Positions 23,570 to 33,412 of a stretch of DNA of 64,000 nt are shown here, in pieces; the first letter of the stretch is position 1, and each line of letters opens with the position of its first letter. The notes beneath the pieces are model-generated. The model had not been told where the DNA came from, did no database searches, and worked only from the letters and a program-made list of their open reading frames with translations. A program made the translations under genes and the position numbers. This DNA comes from Gnetum montanum (Eukaryota > Streptophyta > Gnetopsida > Gnetales > Gnetaceae), in NCBI GenBank assembly GCA_015680685.1, contig MNCI01004660.1:459589-523588 (forward strand). The letters are read 5' to 3'.

Positions 23570-24083
23570 CAGTGCATAGTGAACATTTGCAAAGTAGCAA
23601 TGAGATGCAATAGGTAGATGTAAGTATAAAGTATGATATAAAGTTTAAAATTTTCCAGTTTAAGATTGTGGCGGACCATTAAGATGTAGAAATGCAAAAC
23701 TACTAATGTAAAGATGCAAAACTGGTAATGTAAAAATGTGAAACTACTAGTTTAATGTCATTGCAGACTACCAATATATTAGAGTATTAGTTTAAAGTCA
23801 TTGCGGACTGTAAAGATGTGAGAGGTTCAAAGCTGCTAGTTTAAGGTCTTTACGAACTACCTAGATGTAAAAATGCAAAATTTCTAGTATAAAGAATGGA
23901 AAGCCGTTAGTGTAAAATGCTAAACTACTAACGAGTAAAAGGTTGAAACTTCTAGTTTAAGGTCTTTGCGGACCACTAAAAAGGCAAACGTGTTAAATAG
24001 CTAGTTTAAGGTCTTTGTGGATTGGTACAATGCGAGATATTTTTGCGAAGGCAAATGGCTAGTTTAAAGCATGTCAAAGCCTA
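23570..24083. repeat. AGTTTAAGGTC-type array upstream of C1 pol
   Basis: Repeats of ctagtttaaggtctttgcggac or tagtttaa.gtcattgcggact with aatg.aaaact links, near 23655, 23750, 23795, 23840, 23950 and 24000. It is the same repeat type as 19556-20000, so the two arrays bracket C1 pol. The array ends at the B1 LTR; C1 gag and 5' LTR are not seen. Confidence 0.8.
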
Positions 24084-25041
24084 TGATCAGTCCCACCTAC
24101 ATTAATGCAAATAGTGCTACTACGCTATGGCGAGCATACTACGCTGTAGCAAACAATGCTGCTACGCGATATCGCGGTCCATCACCAAATCTATAAATAA
24201 GAGGCGAAAATCCCTTTATTTCCCATCCTAGGCTAAAATTATGGAAACTCTAGCAGTTTGATCACTCCAAAGATAGAAGATTTGCCATGTGCACATAGTA
24301 GGAGTCCCCAAGTGAAAGGATCTTTATTCGAGTAGCTTTGTACCTAAACACAAGTTGTGTACGACAATAAAGACGAGCTTTGTGGATAAACCTTGCAATG
24401 CATGGAATAGGATTTATTACATGTTATTTATTACCTGCATTACCATGGCATGAGTACAAATTGATTATGAGCATTGATGAATGTGTATGGCTAATCAAGG
24501 AATTGGCTACTCATCACGATTAGTCTCTCACCCTCAACTCCTAGAACACGAGATGAGTAGGACTTGATTATAAGCATCTACAGGTGTGTATGGCTAGTCA
24601 AGGAATCAGATGCTCATCAAGTTTAGGCTAGTTAAGTGCCTCAGTATGACCACTTCGAGCATGCGCGTTACGTGTGGTGACCCCAGTAACGATTAGCGTT
24701 TGGTAGCCACAGTTGCATAGTTTAGGGTGTGTATGGTAAGTGGGAACGGATGCTGATGCTAGTTAATTTAGACTTAGGACATTAGTTAGAGCTAGTTAGC
24801 TTTCTCAACCCTTCACCTCATAGCGTAGGAGAAAAACCCATAAAAGACCATAAAAATCATGTACCTCAGACTTACTTAACCATACACTGTGACAACAACA
24901 AGTAAGTATGGGAAGACAATGAATGATTAACCCCATGTGTTCCATGGGGCATGTAGGAATTTAGTGTACAGAGTTTGACCAGATCGTGCGTGCTACTCTT
25001 GTTTTGTATGGTTGAGTGTAGGGGTACCTCGCCACTCATCA
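24084..25041 (+). mobile_element. 5' LTR of B1
   Basis: It starts TGATCAGTCC and ends CTCATCA, one base before the primer site. From the TATA box on, it matches the right LTR (48406-49376) closely. Upstream of the TATA box it differs: here U3 has ctacgctatgg/ctacgctgtagc palindromes where the right LTR has cgatatcg palindromes. The flanking 5 bp (GCCTA) do not equal the 5 bp after the right LTR (ATCCT). Confidence 0.85.
24192..24199 (+). promoter_or_regulatory. TATA box of B1 5' LTR
   Basis: TATAAATA in the context aaatctataaataagaggc, conserved at 48523-48530. It would drive transcription of the B1 element. Confidence 0.65.
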
Positions 25042-25042
25042 T

Positions 25043-25060
25043 TGGTGCTGTTACTGGGTA
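25043..25060 (+). other. Primer-binding site, decayed tRNA-Asp type (B1)
   Basis: TGGTGCTGTTACTGGGTA, one base after the LTR. It fits the tRNA-Asp complement except for transitions, in agreement with the B0 site. Confidence 0.72.
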
Positions 25061-25181
25061 CTAAGTGTTTGTGCATCATATAGAACATAAGGATATCATT
25101 CACATCATTGTGAGCCTTAACGAACCTTCGAGATAATCAAGATAAAAATTATATAATGTTAAATTAGCACACTAGATAAAA

Positions 25182-25667
25182 ATGCCTTCTTTTCATAAGA
25201 GCAAATCACCACCTAAGGACCATACATGAGATAGTCGGCAACATAAAAAACATAACCCAAATCAGCCAAGTCCTAAACAATAAAAGATAGTTTATACTCA
25301 TCCTGATGAGTATATTCTAGACTTTACTTTTATCCTCCATCAAGACGAATAGCTACGATGGAGAGATTTGCAAGGTAACATCGTGTTATCCCTTGATCGA
25401 TCAATCTCTCGCATGCTTTTCCGTGCCTTGGCATAGATTGACATACAAGAATTATATGCTGAATATGTTGTGGAAGATTTTGACATGAGGGATTATTATC
25501 CCACAGATGCCCAACGTATGAGGGACTTAAGGCAGGAGAGTCAACATACTTTTCTGAAGGGTAAAGCCCCGCATGTCCTTAGCAAAATAGGAGATGAGGA
25601 ACCCCTTATCATGGGTTCTTTAACAAATGATGTTCCCCCTCCTAACGATGGTGAGGAGAAAGGGTAT
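25182..25667 (+). pseudogene. B1 gag, 5' part, interrupted by element A
   Basis: The start is the ATG at 25182, 140 bp after the LTR and in frame with an open run from 25470. It aligns with B0 gag (HPDEY, FTFILHQD, LYAEYVVEDFDMRDYY). A few stops occur in the first 280 bp. The frame is cut at 25667 by the TSD and LTR of element A and resumes in the same frame at 43662, after the second GGTAT copy. Confidence 0.8.
25663..25667. repeat. Target-site duplication GGTAT of element A, left copy
   Basis: GGTAT precedes the TG of the left LTR and recurs at 43657-43661 after the CA of the right LTR, the expected 5-bp gypsy signature. It sets the ends of element A exactly. Confidence 0.95.
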
Positions 25668-26253
25668 TGTACTGTCCGAAATCGTTGATCTTCGGCTGGA
25701 AGGAAATAGAGACTTGGAGATATCTGGACACACACAGAAGACCCTAACTTCATCTGAGGGCAAGCTGGAATGAACGACAGAAGAGTACCTTGAGTGGTCT
25801 ACACACGGATTAGGCAAGGATTTACGCAAACGTACACCGAGGTGCTATACGCTGGGTTATACGTGAATGACGTAACAGGCGTAAAACAGAGCGTAAATAG
25901 TGTAACTGATGTGAACGGAGCGTAAACGTAAAAGAGTGTAAACAGAACACATGCAACAATTAATGCAAACTGTAACAGATTTTAGGAAGAAAATGTAACA
26001 ATGGTATTTCAAAATGAGAGTTACAATGCACTAGTCTAACACAGTTGTGGCTTTGACACAAGGCAGACGAAAAGCCCCGGTGGATGCAAGGATGACTGTT
26101 GGCTGGTTCACACTGTAGGCATAGCGTAGAGGCTGTATGCTCAGCGTACAGTGTTGTCCAGCGTACATGGTTCTCTGCTCTGGTTCTCAGCATCTCTATT
26201 TTTCTCTCTGGTTTGTTTAAAATTTCCGACCTTGATCTAATAAAAAATTGGGG

Positions 26254-26261
26254 CTTTTATA
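26254..26261 (-). promoter_or_regulatory. TATA box of element A 3' LTR
   Basis: CTTTTATA on + reads TATAAAAG on the minus strand. It is identical at 42978-42985 in the other LTR. Confidence 0.65.
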
Positions 26262-26344
26262 CAGGTTTTGATGTTAGACTCGGGTTGGGTGACACGTGGT
26301 GCGTTGACTAGGTGCAAAAGCATAAAATTTACAAGTGTACAACA

Positions 26345-26690
26345 TGTTACATCTACTGGGCATATACGCTGTATCTAGTGGGCGTAGACTCTAGGCGTAT
26401 ACACTAGATATGTTGGGCGTATATGCTAGTGGCTACTAGGCACGTACCAAGTCTTGCTCTGCAGTGCTATTTCCATGCCATCTTTGGGGATTACATGCCG
26501 AGCATATACATCAATCGTACAAGTTGATCGTACTGGTGAGGCGTGTACGCTAGTCGTGTACGTTGGGTGTATATGCTAGGCATATACGCTGTGAACATCA
26601 GGCATATACACTGGGCGTATACACTGAGAATGTTGGGCATATACGCTGAAAATGTAAACTTGGGCGTATACGCTGAGAATGCATACTTAG
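26345..26690. repeat. GCGTATACGC palindrome array in U3 of element A (3' LTR)
   Basis: Strings of gcgtatacgctg, gggcgtatac and gcatatacgct recur every 12-30 bp. The core GCGTATACGC is a perfect 10-bp palindrome, often extended to AGCGTATACGCT. The array lies upstream of the TATA box in the minus sense. Confidence 0.92.
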
Positions 26691-26818
26691 TGAAAATTAA
26701 GTATCTTGATCTCTGAAGTTGCCATGTTTGATACCAGATGTAGCCGTGGCCGTCTGTGGGTCGCAAGGACCTTCTTCTTGTTGTAAAAATACTAAACTCA
26801 AAATTTTGTGGTGTTTCA

Positions 26819-26838
26819 TTGGCCCCTCTTTGTTGACA
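26819..26838 (-). other. Polypurine tract of element A
   Basis: TTGGCCCCTCTTTGTTGACA on + reads as a purine tract ending directly at the 3' LTR. It matches the tracts of C1, C2 and A2. Confidence 0.82.
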
Positions 26839-27835
26839 CTTGGAGGAATCGACCCGAGAAGCATCGACAAAGAACTGCAAAACATCACAAGCAACTCGAT
26901 AAAGACATTGTCCTCTACCACTTAACTAGACATCATCGCACCGTGTTTCGTAGCACATAGGATTGGGAAAGTGAAATCTGTAGTTGGTAGGAAAATGGAG
27001 ATTATGGGGACTGGGAAATGACCAAGGGATTGTGCTTGGTAAAGGGGATGCTCTAGTGTGTATCATGCTAATCCTTGTCAATAGCCATTATGTAGCAGAC
27101 TCAAAATCAAGGCATACGATGTGCATCCTTTGGCAGAACAAGACTCTTAATTAGTGTCCAAGAGGACTTGTTGGTGAAACCAAATCCACGTGATGATGTG
27201 TTACATTCTTTGGAGGAATAGGGCCATTGTTTAGTGTTTTAGGGGGAAGCCTGTTGGTGGAGAGCCAAAGCCATGCAACGGGATGTCACTCGATTGTTTT
27301 TGACATGAGTATTTGTATTCAAGAAAACTGTCATCTCATATTTTTTTTTAAGAAAATGTTTTGATCTTGTACTCATGTTCAAGTGCTATGTTGTGTGTTA
27401 CAACTACTTAAAGGTGTTACAGTGCACAACAGTATGCTCAAAGTTTTGAGTGTACTAGGTGTATCAGAGGTGTGGTTAAGTAGAGTGTGTTGATGAATAG
27501 ATATGGAATGTACCAAGAAGTGGGAATGTACTAGTGAATGACTTGATTTAGTCTTGCCATGTGTGCTGTGAACATTGCCTCACCTTGTTGCTTATGACGA
27601 AGTGCATTCTTGCGCGAAAACTTCTAAGTGTCATCCTGCAAACACAACTCCGAGAAGACATGAAAACCACGAGTGAGTAAGCGAGCTTAGACATAAACAA
27701 CAACTAACAAAACATGGTATCAGATGAGAGTTTAGGCACTGTATATGAATGGAGGCAATGTTGGTAGGATCAGCAGATGGTGAGCGGTGCAGTGATTCTG
27801 ATGAAGTTTGAATGCAACCATTGAGAAACCAGAGA
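26839..27835 (-). other. Element A 3' untranslated region
   Basis: No coding domain. It shares ordered landmarks with the A2 UTR (57919-59060), such as gcatcgacaaagaa.tgcaaaacatca, cttaactagac/cttggctagatgtcattgcac, gaatgta.t..tgaatg and tgcaaacacaactc.gagaaga. Confidence 0.65.
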
Positions 27836-28215
27836 TGAACTTGCCAGTTATAGTCTTAGTGGACTATCATGGGTTAGTTTTATGTCATAACCCATTGGAC
27901 ATTGCCCGTTTAGCATCATGAAAGATGGTACATTGCCAATTTCTAGTCTTAGCAGACCGTGAAGAGGCAAACCAGTTTATAGTCTTAGCGGACTTTGGTG
28001 AAAGCAACTATGGTAGTTTACTGTCATACCGAACTGGTGCTAGTTTATTGTCATTGTAGACGCTATGTGGTATCAGTTTACCATCATGATGCCAGGACGA
28101 ACTGTGATATCAGTTTTAAGTCATGATTCCAGGACTGCTCTATGGTATCAGTTTACCATCATGATTCTAGGACGTGTTGTGGTTTCATTTTATAGTCGTG
28201 ATGCCAGGACTCACA
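27836..28215. repeat. Degenerate array 3' of element A pol
   Basis: Units of the form (c)cagtttatagtcttagcggact and atcagtttaccatcatgatgccagga, 35-45 bp long. The second half converges on the same unit as the A2 array at 59280-59640. It lies directly downstream of the integrase end. Confidence 0.85.
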
Positions 28216-28452
28216 CGTACCTACCTATGTTCAGATGTAGAACAGTTTCAAGAATGAGTGATTGGTTGGATTTGCAAGCTCATTTCCTTTCATATCAGTT
28301 AACTTGAATGCTCCATTGTCGTCTGCCTTGGTAACCAAGTAAGGTCCTTCCCAGTTAGCTGAGAATTTGTCCGGATGTTCCAGAATGGCCTTAAGCACAA
28401 GCTCACCTTCTTTGATGGGGAGCTTATGAATGTCGTGCTGATGGCATTGTCG

Positions 28453-30189
28453 TTATTGTTTTTGGTACCATTCGATCTGATCGAGTGCACGCATGCATTC
28501 CTCCTCCACAGAATCTAAGTTAATGATGCGTAGATCATTGTTTTGCTCTTTGTCCAAGAGTCTGGAAAGTGTGATCCTTAAAGATGGTACCTGCAATTCC
28601 ATAGGTAAAATAGCTTCTGAATCATAAACAAGACTATATGGCATTTTACCTGTTGAAGTCCGATGTGTAGTACGATATGCCCATAATGAGTATACCAGCT
28701 GTTCGTGCCATCTTCTCTTACTTTGGGTAAGCATATTTTTAAGTATTGTGATGATGGTTTTGTTTGTTGCCTTTGCTTGCCCATTGCTCTGAGGGTAGTA
28801 AGGGGATGAAAATGAGTTTTTGATCCCTAGGCTTTCACAGAAGGTTTTGGTTTCGACACTACTAAATTGTGGCCCATTGTCAGTGATGATTGTCATGGGA
28901 ATTCCAAAACAGGTTACAATGTTCTTGAGAATGAAGTTGCATACATGTTTAGATGTGGTCTTTTGAAGGGGCACAGCTTCTACCCACTTCGTGAAATATT
29001 CTGTTGTGGTTATGATGAAACTGTGCCCTACAGAAGATGAGGGTGTTATTGGTCCGATAAGGTCCAACCCCCACTTTTGAAAAGGCAACGTGATTTGCGC
29101 TGTATGCAACTCATTTGTTGGGACATGGATTAGATTACTATGTCTTTGACAGGTACTACATGTTTTAACCTTGGAGAGACAATCATACTCCATGTGTGGC
29201 CAATAATAGCCTAGGCGTCTTATCTTTGTTGCCATTGCTTTTGGTGCTATGTGTCCTCTACATAGTCCATCGTGTACTTGCTCAACGATGGTTTGGGCGT
29301 CAGTACTACCAACGCATGTTAGCAATATGCCTTCATAGGATCGATGACACAACGTGTCCCCTACCAGTATGTATTGCCTAGAACGTTTTCGTACTGCATC
29401 TTTTTGTGCGTTCATTAAGTGTTGTGGTGTTTCACCGTGTAGAAGGTACTCTTTTATGTCATCATACCATTCTATTGCGTGTGTTGTACTAACGGACGCT
29501 ATTGGCAACATATCAAGGGTATCGGTTATTGGTTCGACACAACTGGTTATGGAGCTTGGCAATGTATGGAACATGTCAGGTGATATGTTTAACACTAAGG
29601 TGGCCAGTGCATCCACGATGGTATTATCATTTCTAGAGACGTGTTGCACATCAATGTTTTTGAATCGCTTCATTAAGTGTTTTGCCAAGTCACAATATGA
29701 TTGTAAATGTTGCGCTTTGCATGTATAAATATCTGTGACTTGGTTCAAAACTAGTTGTGAATCCCCTCTGACCACAAGTCGTGTGATGTCTGAAGCCAGT
29801 GCTACCATGAGACCTCTAAGGAGACCTTCGTACTCTGCTATGTTGTTGGTACAGTGAAAGTTGAAACGATAAGCAAAGGGTCTGATCTCCTCGGAGGGAT
29901 AGGTGATGATAGTGGCAGCACTTCCCCCTTGAGAGGTGGATGCTCCATCAAAGTTTAGAATGGCATCATAGTCATTGGGCACTATGTGTATTGCACTTAT
30001 ATTCTCATTTGGGAATACTGGCTCTATTGTTGCTCGATCGTGTGTTGGTGATGTGGTCATTTGATTTGCTATGGCTTGACCCTTAACTAATGATTGCACT
30101 ATGTAGTGCAGGTCAAATTCAGCTATCATGGCTTTCCAACGGGCTATCCTACTTGACTCGTAAATATTTTCGATGATGGCTCTAAGCAC
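28453..30189 (-). pseudogene. Element A pol 3' part: aRNH RNase H and integrase, 578 codons
   Basis: This is one open frame and the best-preserved coding block. Residues 1-45 are the end of the RT-linked RNase H (ESSRIARWKAMIAE). Residues about 75-200 form a second RNase H with all acidic residues in place: D81 (FDGAST), E119 (NIAEY), D143 (GDSQLV), D193 (VDAL). Residues 306-347 form the integrase HHCC zinc site (H306, H313, C344, C347). The core has D376 (GLDLIGP) and D437 (TDNGPQF), but the third catalytic residue is K473 (NGQAKATNK; active relatives have NGQAEATNK), a single G-to-A change. The extra RNase H before integrase is the signature of the Tat/Ogre lineage. The loss of Glu should abolish strand transfer, so it is annotated as a pseudogene despite the open frame. 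The residues around 28773 decide this. Confidence 0.93.
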
Positions 30190-30799
30190 ATTATCCTTGC
30201 AGATTATGTTGACTTGATTGTAGAAGAGGTAATGTCACCATTTCTTTAGAGAAAAGACTAAGGCTAAACATGACCTCTCTATATTGTTGTATTTCTTCTC
30301 ATGGCCTACTAATGCATGGCTCAAGTAGTAGATAGGGACTTCGGTTCCATTATCTTGTTTCTAGCAAAGCATAGACGCGATTGATGAATCTGAAGTTGCG
30401 AGGTAGATGTAAAATGGTTTATCATTTTGAGGTGGATAAACCGTGGGTACTCGGGTAAGTGCCATTTTAATATGGTCGAATGCTTTTTGGCACTGTGGAG
30501 TCCATTCAAAATGGATATTCTTGCATAACAAGTGATTCATAGGTTTTAATTTATCTGTTAGTTTTTCTATGAACCTTCTGATGAACTGTAATCTACCTTG
30601 TAGACCTCGAAGTTTAGTAAGGTGGTTTTAAGTTTGTTATGGCCTTAACTTTATCGGGGTCTACTCGTATCCCTGCTTCTAAGGCTATGAATCCAAGAAT
30701 TTTGCCTGTTTTGACCCCAAAGACACATTTCTTTGGGTTAAGTCTCAGCTCATATTTTAAACAACATTTTAATGCCAAGTCAAGGTCTTGTCCATGTTG
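30190..30799 (-). pseudogene. Element A RT thumb/connection and first RNase H, frameshifted
   Basis: Reading upstream from the 578-codon frame, the minus strand shows LNPKKCVFGVKTGKILGF and DPDKVKAI (thumb), then a TVPKSIRPY-like and a MVTLPLLQ-like stretch of the RNase H, with several stops and at least two frame changes. It links the RT palm (frame 1) to the aRNH-integrase frame (frame 0). Confidence 0.8.
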
Positions 30800-31567
30800 T
30801 TATGATGTTTTTGATTTAACCACGATATCATCGACATAATCATTAAGCAAGTGCAGCATGTAGTCGCTAAAAATGAATGTCATCGCCCTTTGATATGTGG
30901 CCCCAGCGTTCTTGAGGCCGATGGGCATCATTGTATAAAAAAAGGTTCCCCATGGTGTCATAAAGGTAGTTTGGAGCTGATGTTCCAGATTAATATGTAT
31001 TTGGTTGTATCCTGAGAAGCCATCCATAAAAGATAATAGGGCATGCCCAATGGTAGAGTCAACGAGTTGATCGATGCTGGGTAGCGGAAAATCATCTTTT
31101 ATGGTTGTGACATTAAGATCGCAGAAGTTAATACATAGGTGAATGCTTCCATTCTTTTTCAAGACAATAACCATGTTGGACACCCACTCGGCGTAATCGA
31201 CAACCCAGATGAAACCAGCCTGATAAAGTTTGGTGAAGTCATTGCGAACTGCCAATGCCACCTCAGGTCTAACCTTTCGTGTCTTTTGCTTCACTAGCCT
31301 CAATTTTGGATCAAGGATAATGTTGTGCTGGACGATTCGAGGATCTAATTCGGGCATGTCGGTGTAAGACCAAGCGAATGCTTTTATGTTGCCCCTAAGC
31401 ACATCCTCTATGTCTTTGGCTAGTTGAGGTTGCAGTAATGTACTTAGTTTTAATATTTTAATTTCTCCATCGGGCATGGTGATGGGGGTTTCGGTCAATG
31501 GGTCTATGGTGATGTTTTCAGCTTCTATGTTAAGGGGCCTCGTCATACCCTTATAGTTATCTAGCAT
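30800..31567 (-). pseudogene. Element A reverse transcriptase palm, 255 codons
   Basis: An intact open stretch with the ordered motifs of gypsy RT: AWSYTDMPELDP (residues 64-75), KVRPEVALAVRNDFTKLYQAG, SNMVIVLKKNG, LCINFCDLN (144-152), DDFPLPSIDQLVD (158-170), SFMDGFSGYNQI with the first catalytic Asp at 182, TTFMTPWGTF, GLKNAGATYQR (217-227), and YVDD at 244-247. It would copy the element RNA into DNA. Downstream it runs into frame changes. The motifs are complete, so the copy decayed recently or late in this domain. Confidence 0.93.
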
Positions 31568-31570
31568 TTC

Positions 31571-31768
31571 CTATATTGAGGTGATGACTGCATCATCCGT
31601 TGATGAACTTAAGTGGATGAGATTTATGTCAATGTCCCTTGCGATCTTTCCGTACGGCCCATCGATGATTAACGGTGTGGATAGATGCTGAAAATCCATC
31701 GGGCTTGCTCCTGCCAATAAATAGAGAGCAGAATGAGGTGATGAGTATTGTTCAATGCTCTTAGGCAA
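31571..31768 (-). pseudogene. Element A pol leader upstream of RT
   Basis: The same frame as the RT, separated from it by one TAG. It has GASPMDFQHLSTPLIIDGPYG and a DINLIHLSSST segment, a stretch typical of the protease-RT connector. It matches 23311-23530 in C1. Confidence 0.7.
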
Positions 31769-31784
31769 CTTAAATTGTGTGCAT

Positions 31785-32005
31785 GTGCATAACGGTGGTT
31801 TATCGTCACACTGGGACGCATGGAAATTTAAGGCCTTACCAGGCCATGGGTGGTAGTTTAATGCCTTACTGGACCATAGGAGGTTTGTATGTGGCTATTT
31901 AATGCCTTATCAAGATGTAGGAGGTTTGTGTGTGGCAGTTTAAGGCCTTACTGGGCCATCATGGTAGTTTAAGGCCATACCAGCCCATATGTTTATCGAA
32001 AAATT
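31785..32005. repeat. AGTTTAAGGCCTTA array upstream of element A pol
   Basis: About six units of the type tggtagtttaaggccttaccaggccat. GGCCTTA.(C/T)(A/G)GGCC gives each unit a palindromic core. With 27836-28215 it brackets the RT-integrase block, as the two arrays do in C1. Confidence 0.85.
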
Positions 32006-32193
32006 TCCACAGGAGATTCTGCGCCAAAATGTTCGATGTGGACTTCTAGAGTTGGTTTACAAGGGAACCGGGATATAGTAATATTCATTTTTTAAAAAAT
32101 ATATATATTTTTTATTATTTTTTTCAACAAATTTTGAAAAAAAGGCAAAAAGAGGCAAACTGGAAGGCAGCGGCGGCGGTAGCATCGGAGTGC

Positions 32194-32201
32194 TATAAAT
32201 A
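32194..32201 (+). promoter_or_regulatory. TATA box, + strand, upstream of the antisense gene
   Basis: TATAAATA on the + strand in a locally GC-rich setting (ggcggcggtagc... just upstream), with a perfect CACGTG G-box at 32224-32229. It is oriented towards the spliced gene at 33413-37051, opposite to the host element. An AT-rich block (32070-32130) lies upstream. The promoter role is inferred. Confidence 0.55.
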
Positions 32202-32229
32202 GGACAGGGGCGTCATTTGTTACCACGTG

Positions 32230-33310
32230 GAATTTGCAGCGAGCATAAACATCGAGCGTAAATCCTAAGTGTAAGTGTAAATCCTAGGCATAAGTGTAGA
32301 CAACGAAGCCTGAGCGTAAGCGTCAACAACCCAAACCCCAACGTAAACCTCCAACTCCGACATAAGCATAAACTTCCAACTCGGGCATAGAGGCTCAGTG
32401 TGAGCGTAGATGTTCAAGTGTCGGCGTAGAGGCTCAGTGTAGGTGTGAGCAGTTTAGACCTTCAATGTAGACCTGTCGATCCTAGCATAGAGGATGCCGA
32501 GATGGGCAAAGGAAAGGAGGTGGAAGGCTAGGGGAGAAACGGACCTAACCTGACTTTCACAGAGGAGAGCGAGGCTATGCTGTAGTGTCTGCCTAAGCTG
32601 AGGGTTCCATCGTGGCCTGGATCTTCACACAGGTAGGCTCTAATCCTGTCTCTATTAGTTATTTTCATCTGTACCAGTTTCTTAGTGTAAACAGTCAGTG
32701 TAGATGGTTTCGGCATATACGCCCAGTGTAGAAAATTAGCGTAGACAGTTTCCTTGGCGTATACGCCCAGCGTAGATAATCAGTGTAGATAGATAGTGTA
32801 GAGGATTTCCATATGTTGAGCGTATACTATGCATAGCCTAAGTTGTTCGTAGCGTAATCCGTTTTGTCAATGCACAACATAAACAAATTTTACTAGCATG
32901 AAGCATAGACGATTTTATCAGCATATACGCTGACTGTTCATAGATTGTTTACAGTGTCCAGCGTAGACTATTTACATAGCGTATATGTTGAAGGCTTCTA
33001 TGGTGTATACACTAAGGGTTTCTACAGCGTATATACTAAGTGTGAATAGTTAATTGTTTTCAAGTGGGGTTCAGCGTAGACCTATTTTCATGGCGTATGG
33101 TGTGAACTGTTTTCGGCGTAAACTTATTTGCACAGTGCTCAGCGTAAGTTGTTTGCATGACATATACGTTGGCGGTCTACACAGCATATACACTAACTAT
33201 TTTCCACGATGTATACACTGACTATTTTCCACGACGTATACACTGACTGTAAAGGGTTTCATAGCGTATACGCTGATGATTTTCTATAGCGTATACGCTG
33301 AGCGTGAACG
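32230..33310. repeat. GCGTA / GCGTATACGC array in the leader of the antisense gene
   Basis: From 32230 the motif is gcgtaa and agcgta in irregular copies. From about 32720 it becomes the palindromic AGCGTATACGCT type, perfect at 33263-33274 and 33288-33299. This is the same motif family as in the LTRs of element A. It would lie in the 5' UTR or a 5' intron of the antisense gene. Confidence 0.85.
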
Positions 33311-33412
33311 ATTTGTAATTTTTTCTAAGTGTTGGCCTACAACATGGAAGTTTGTTGTTTCATCTGCTTTTCATGTATGGCTGATCTACCGTGGCATTTT
33401 GGTTGATTGTAG

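Larger units (their letters stand above)
25668..26818 (-). mobile_element. 3' LTR of element A, 1151 bp
   Basis: It runs TGTACTGTCC to GTGTTTCA on the + strand and pairs with 42392-43656. In a sample of about 400 bp around 25880-26280 the two LTRs look more than 90% identical by eye, with nearly all differences transitions. The right LTR is longer because its palindrome array in U3 is longer. The adjoining polypurine tract makes this the 3' LTR of a minus-strand element. Confidence 0.95.

Noticed and set aside
26491-26880. 129-residue frame with repeated Tyr/Ala/Ser motifs (and similar at 43265-43522)
   Set aside because: Translation of the GCGTATACGC palindrome array in the LTR, not a protein.
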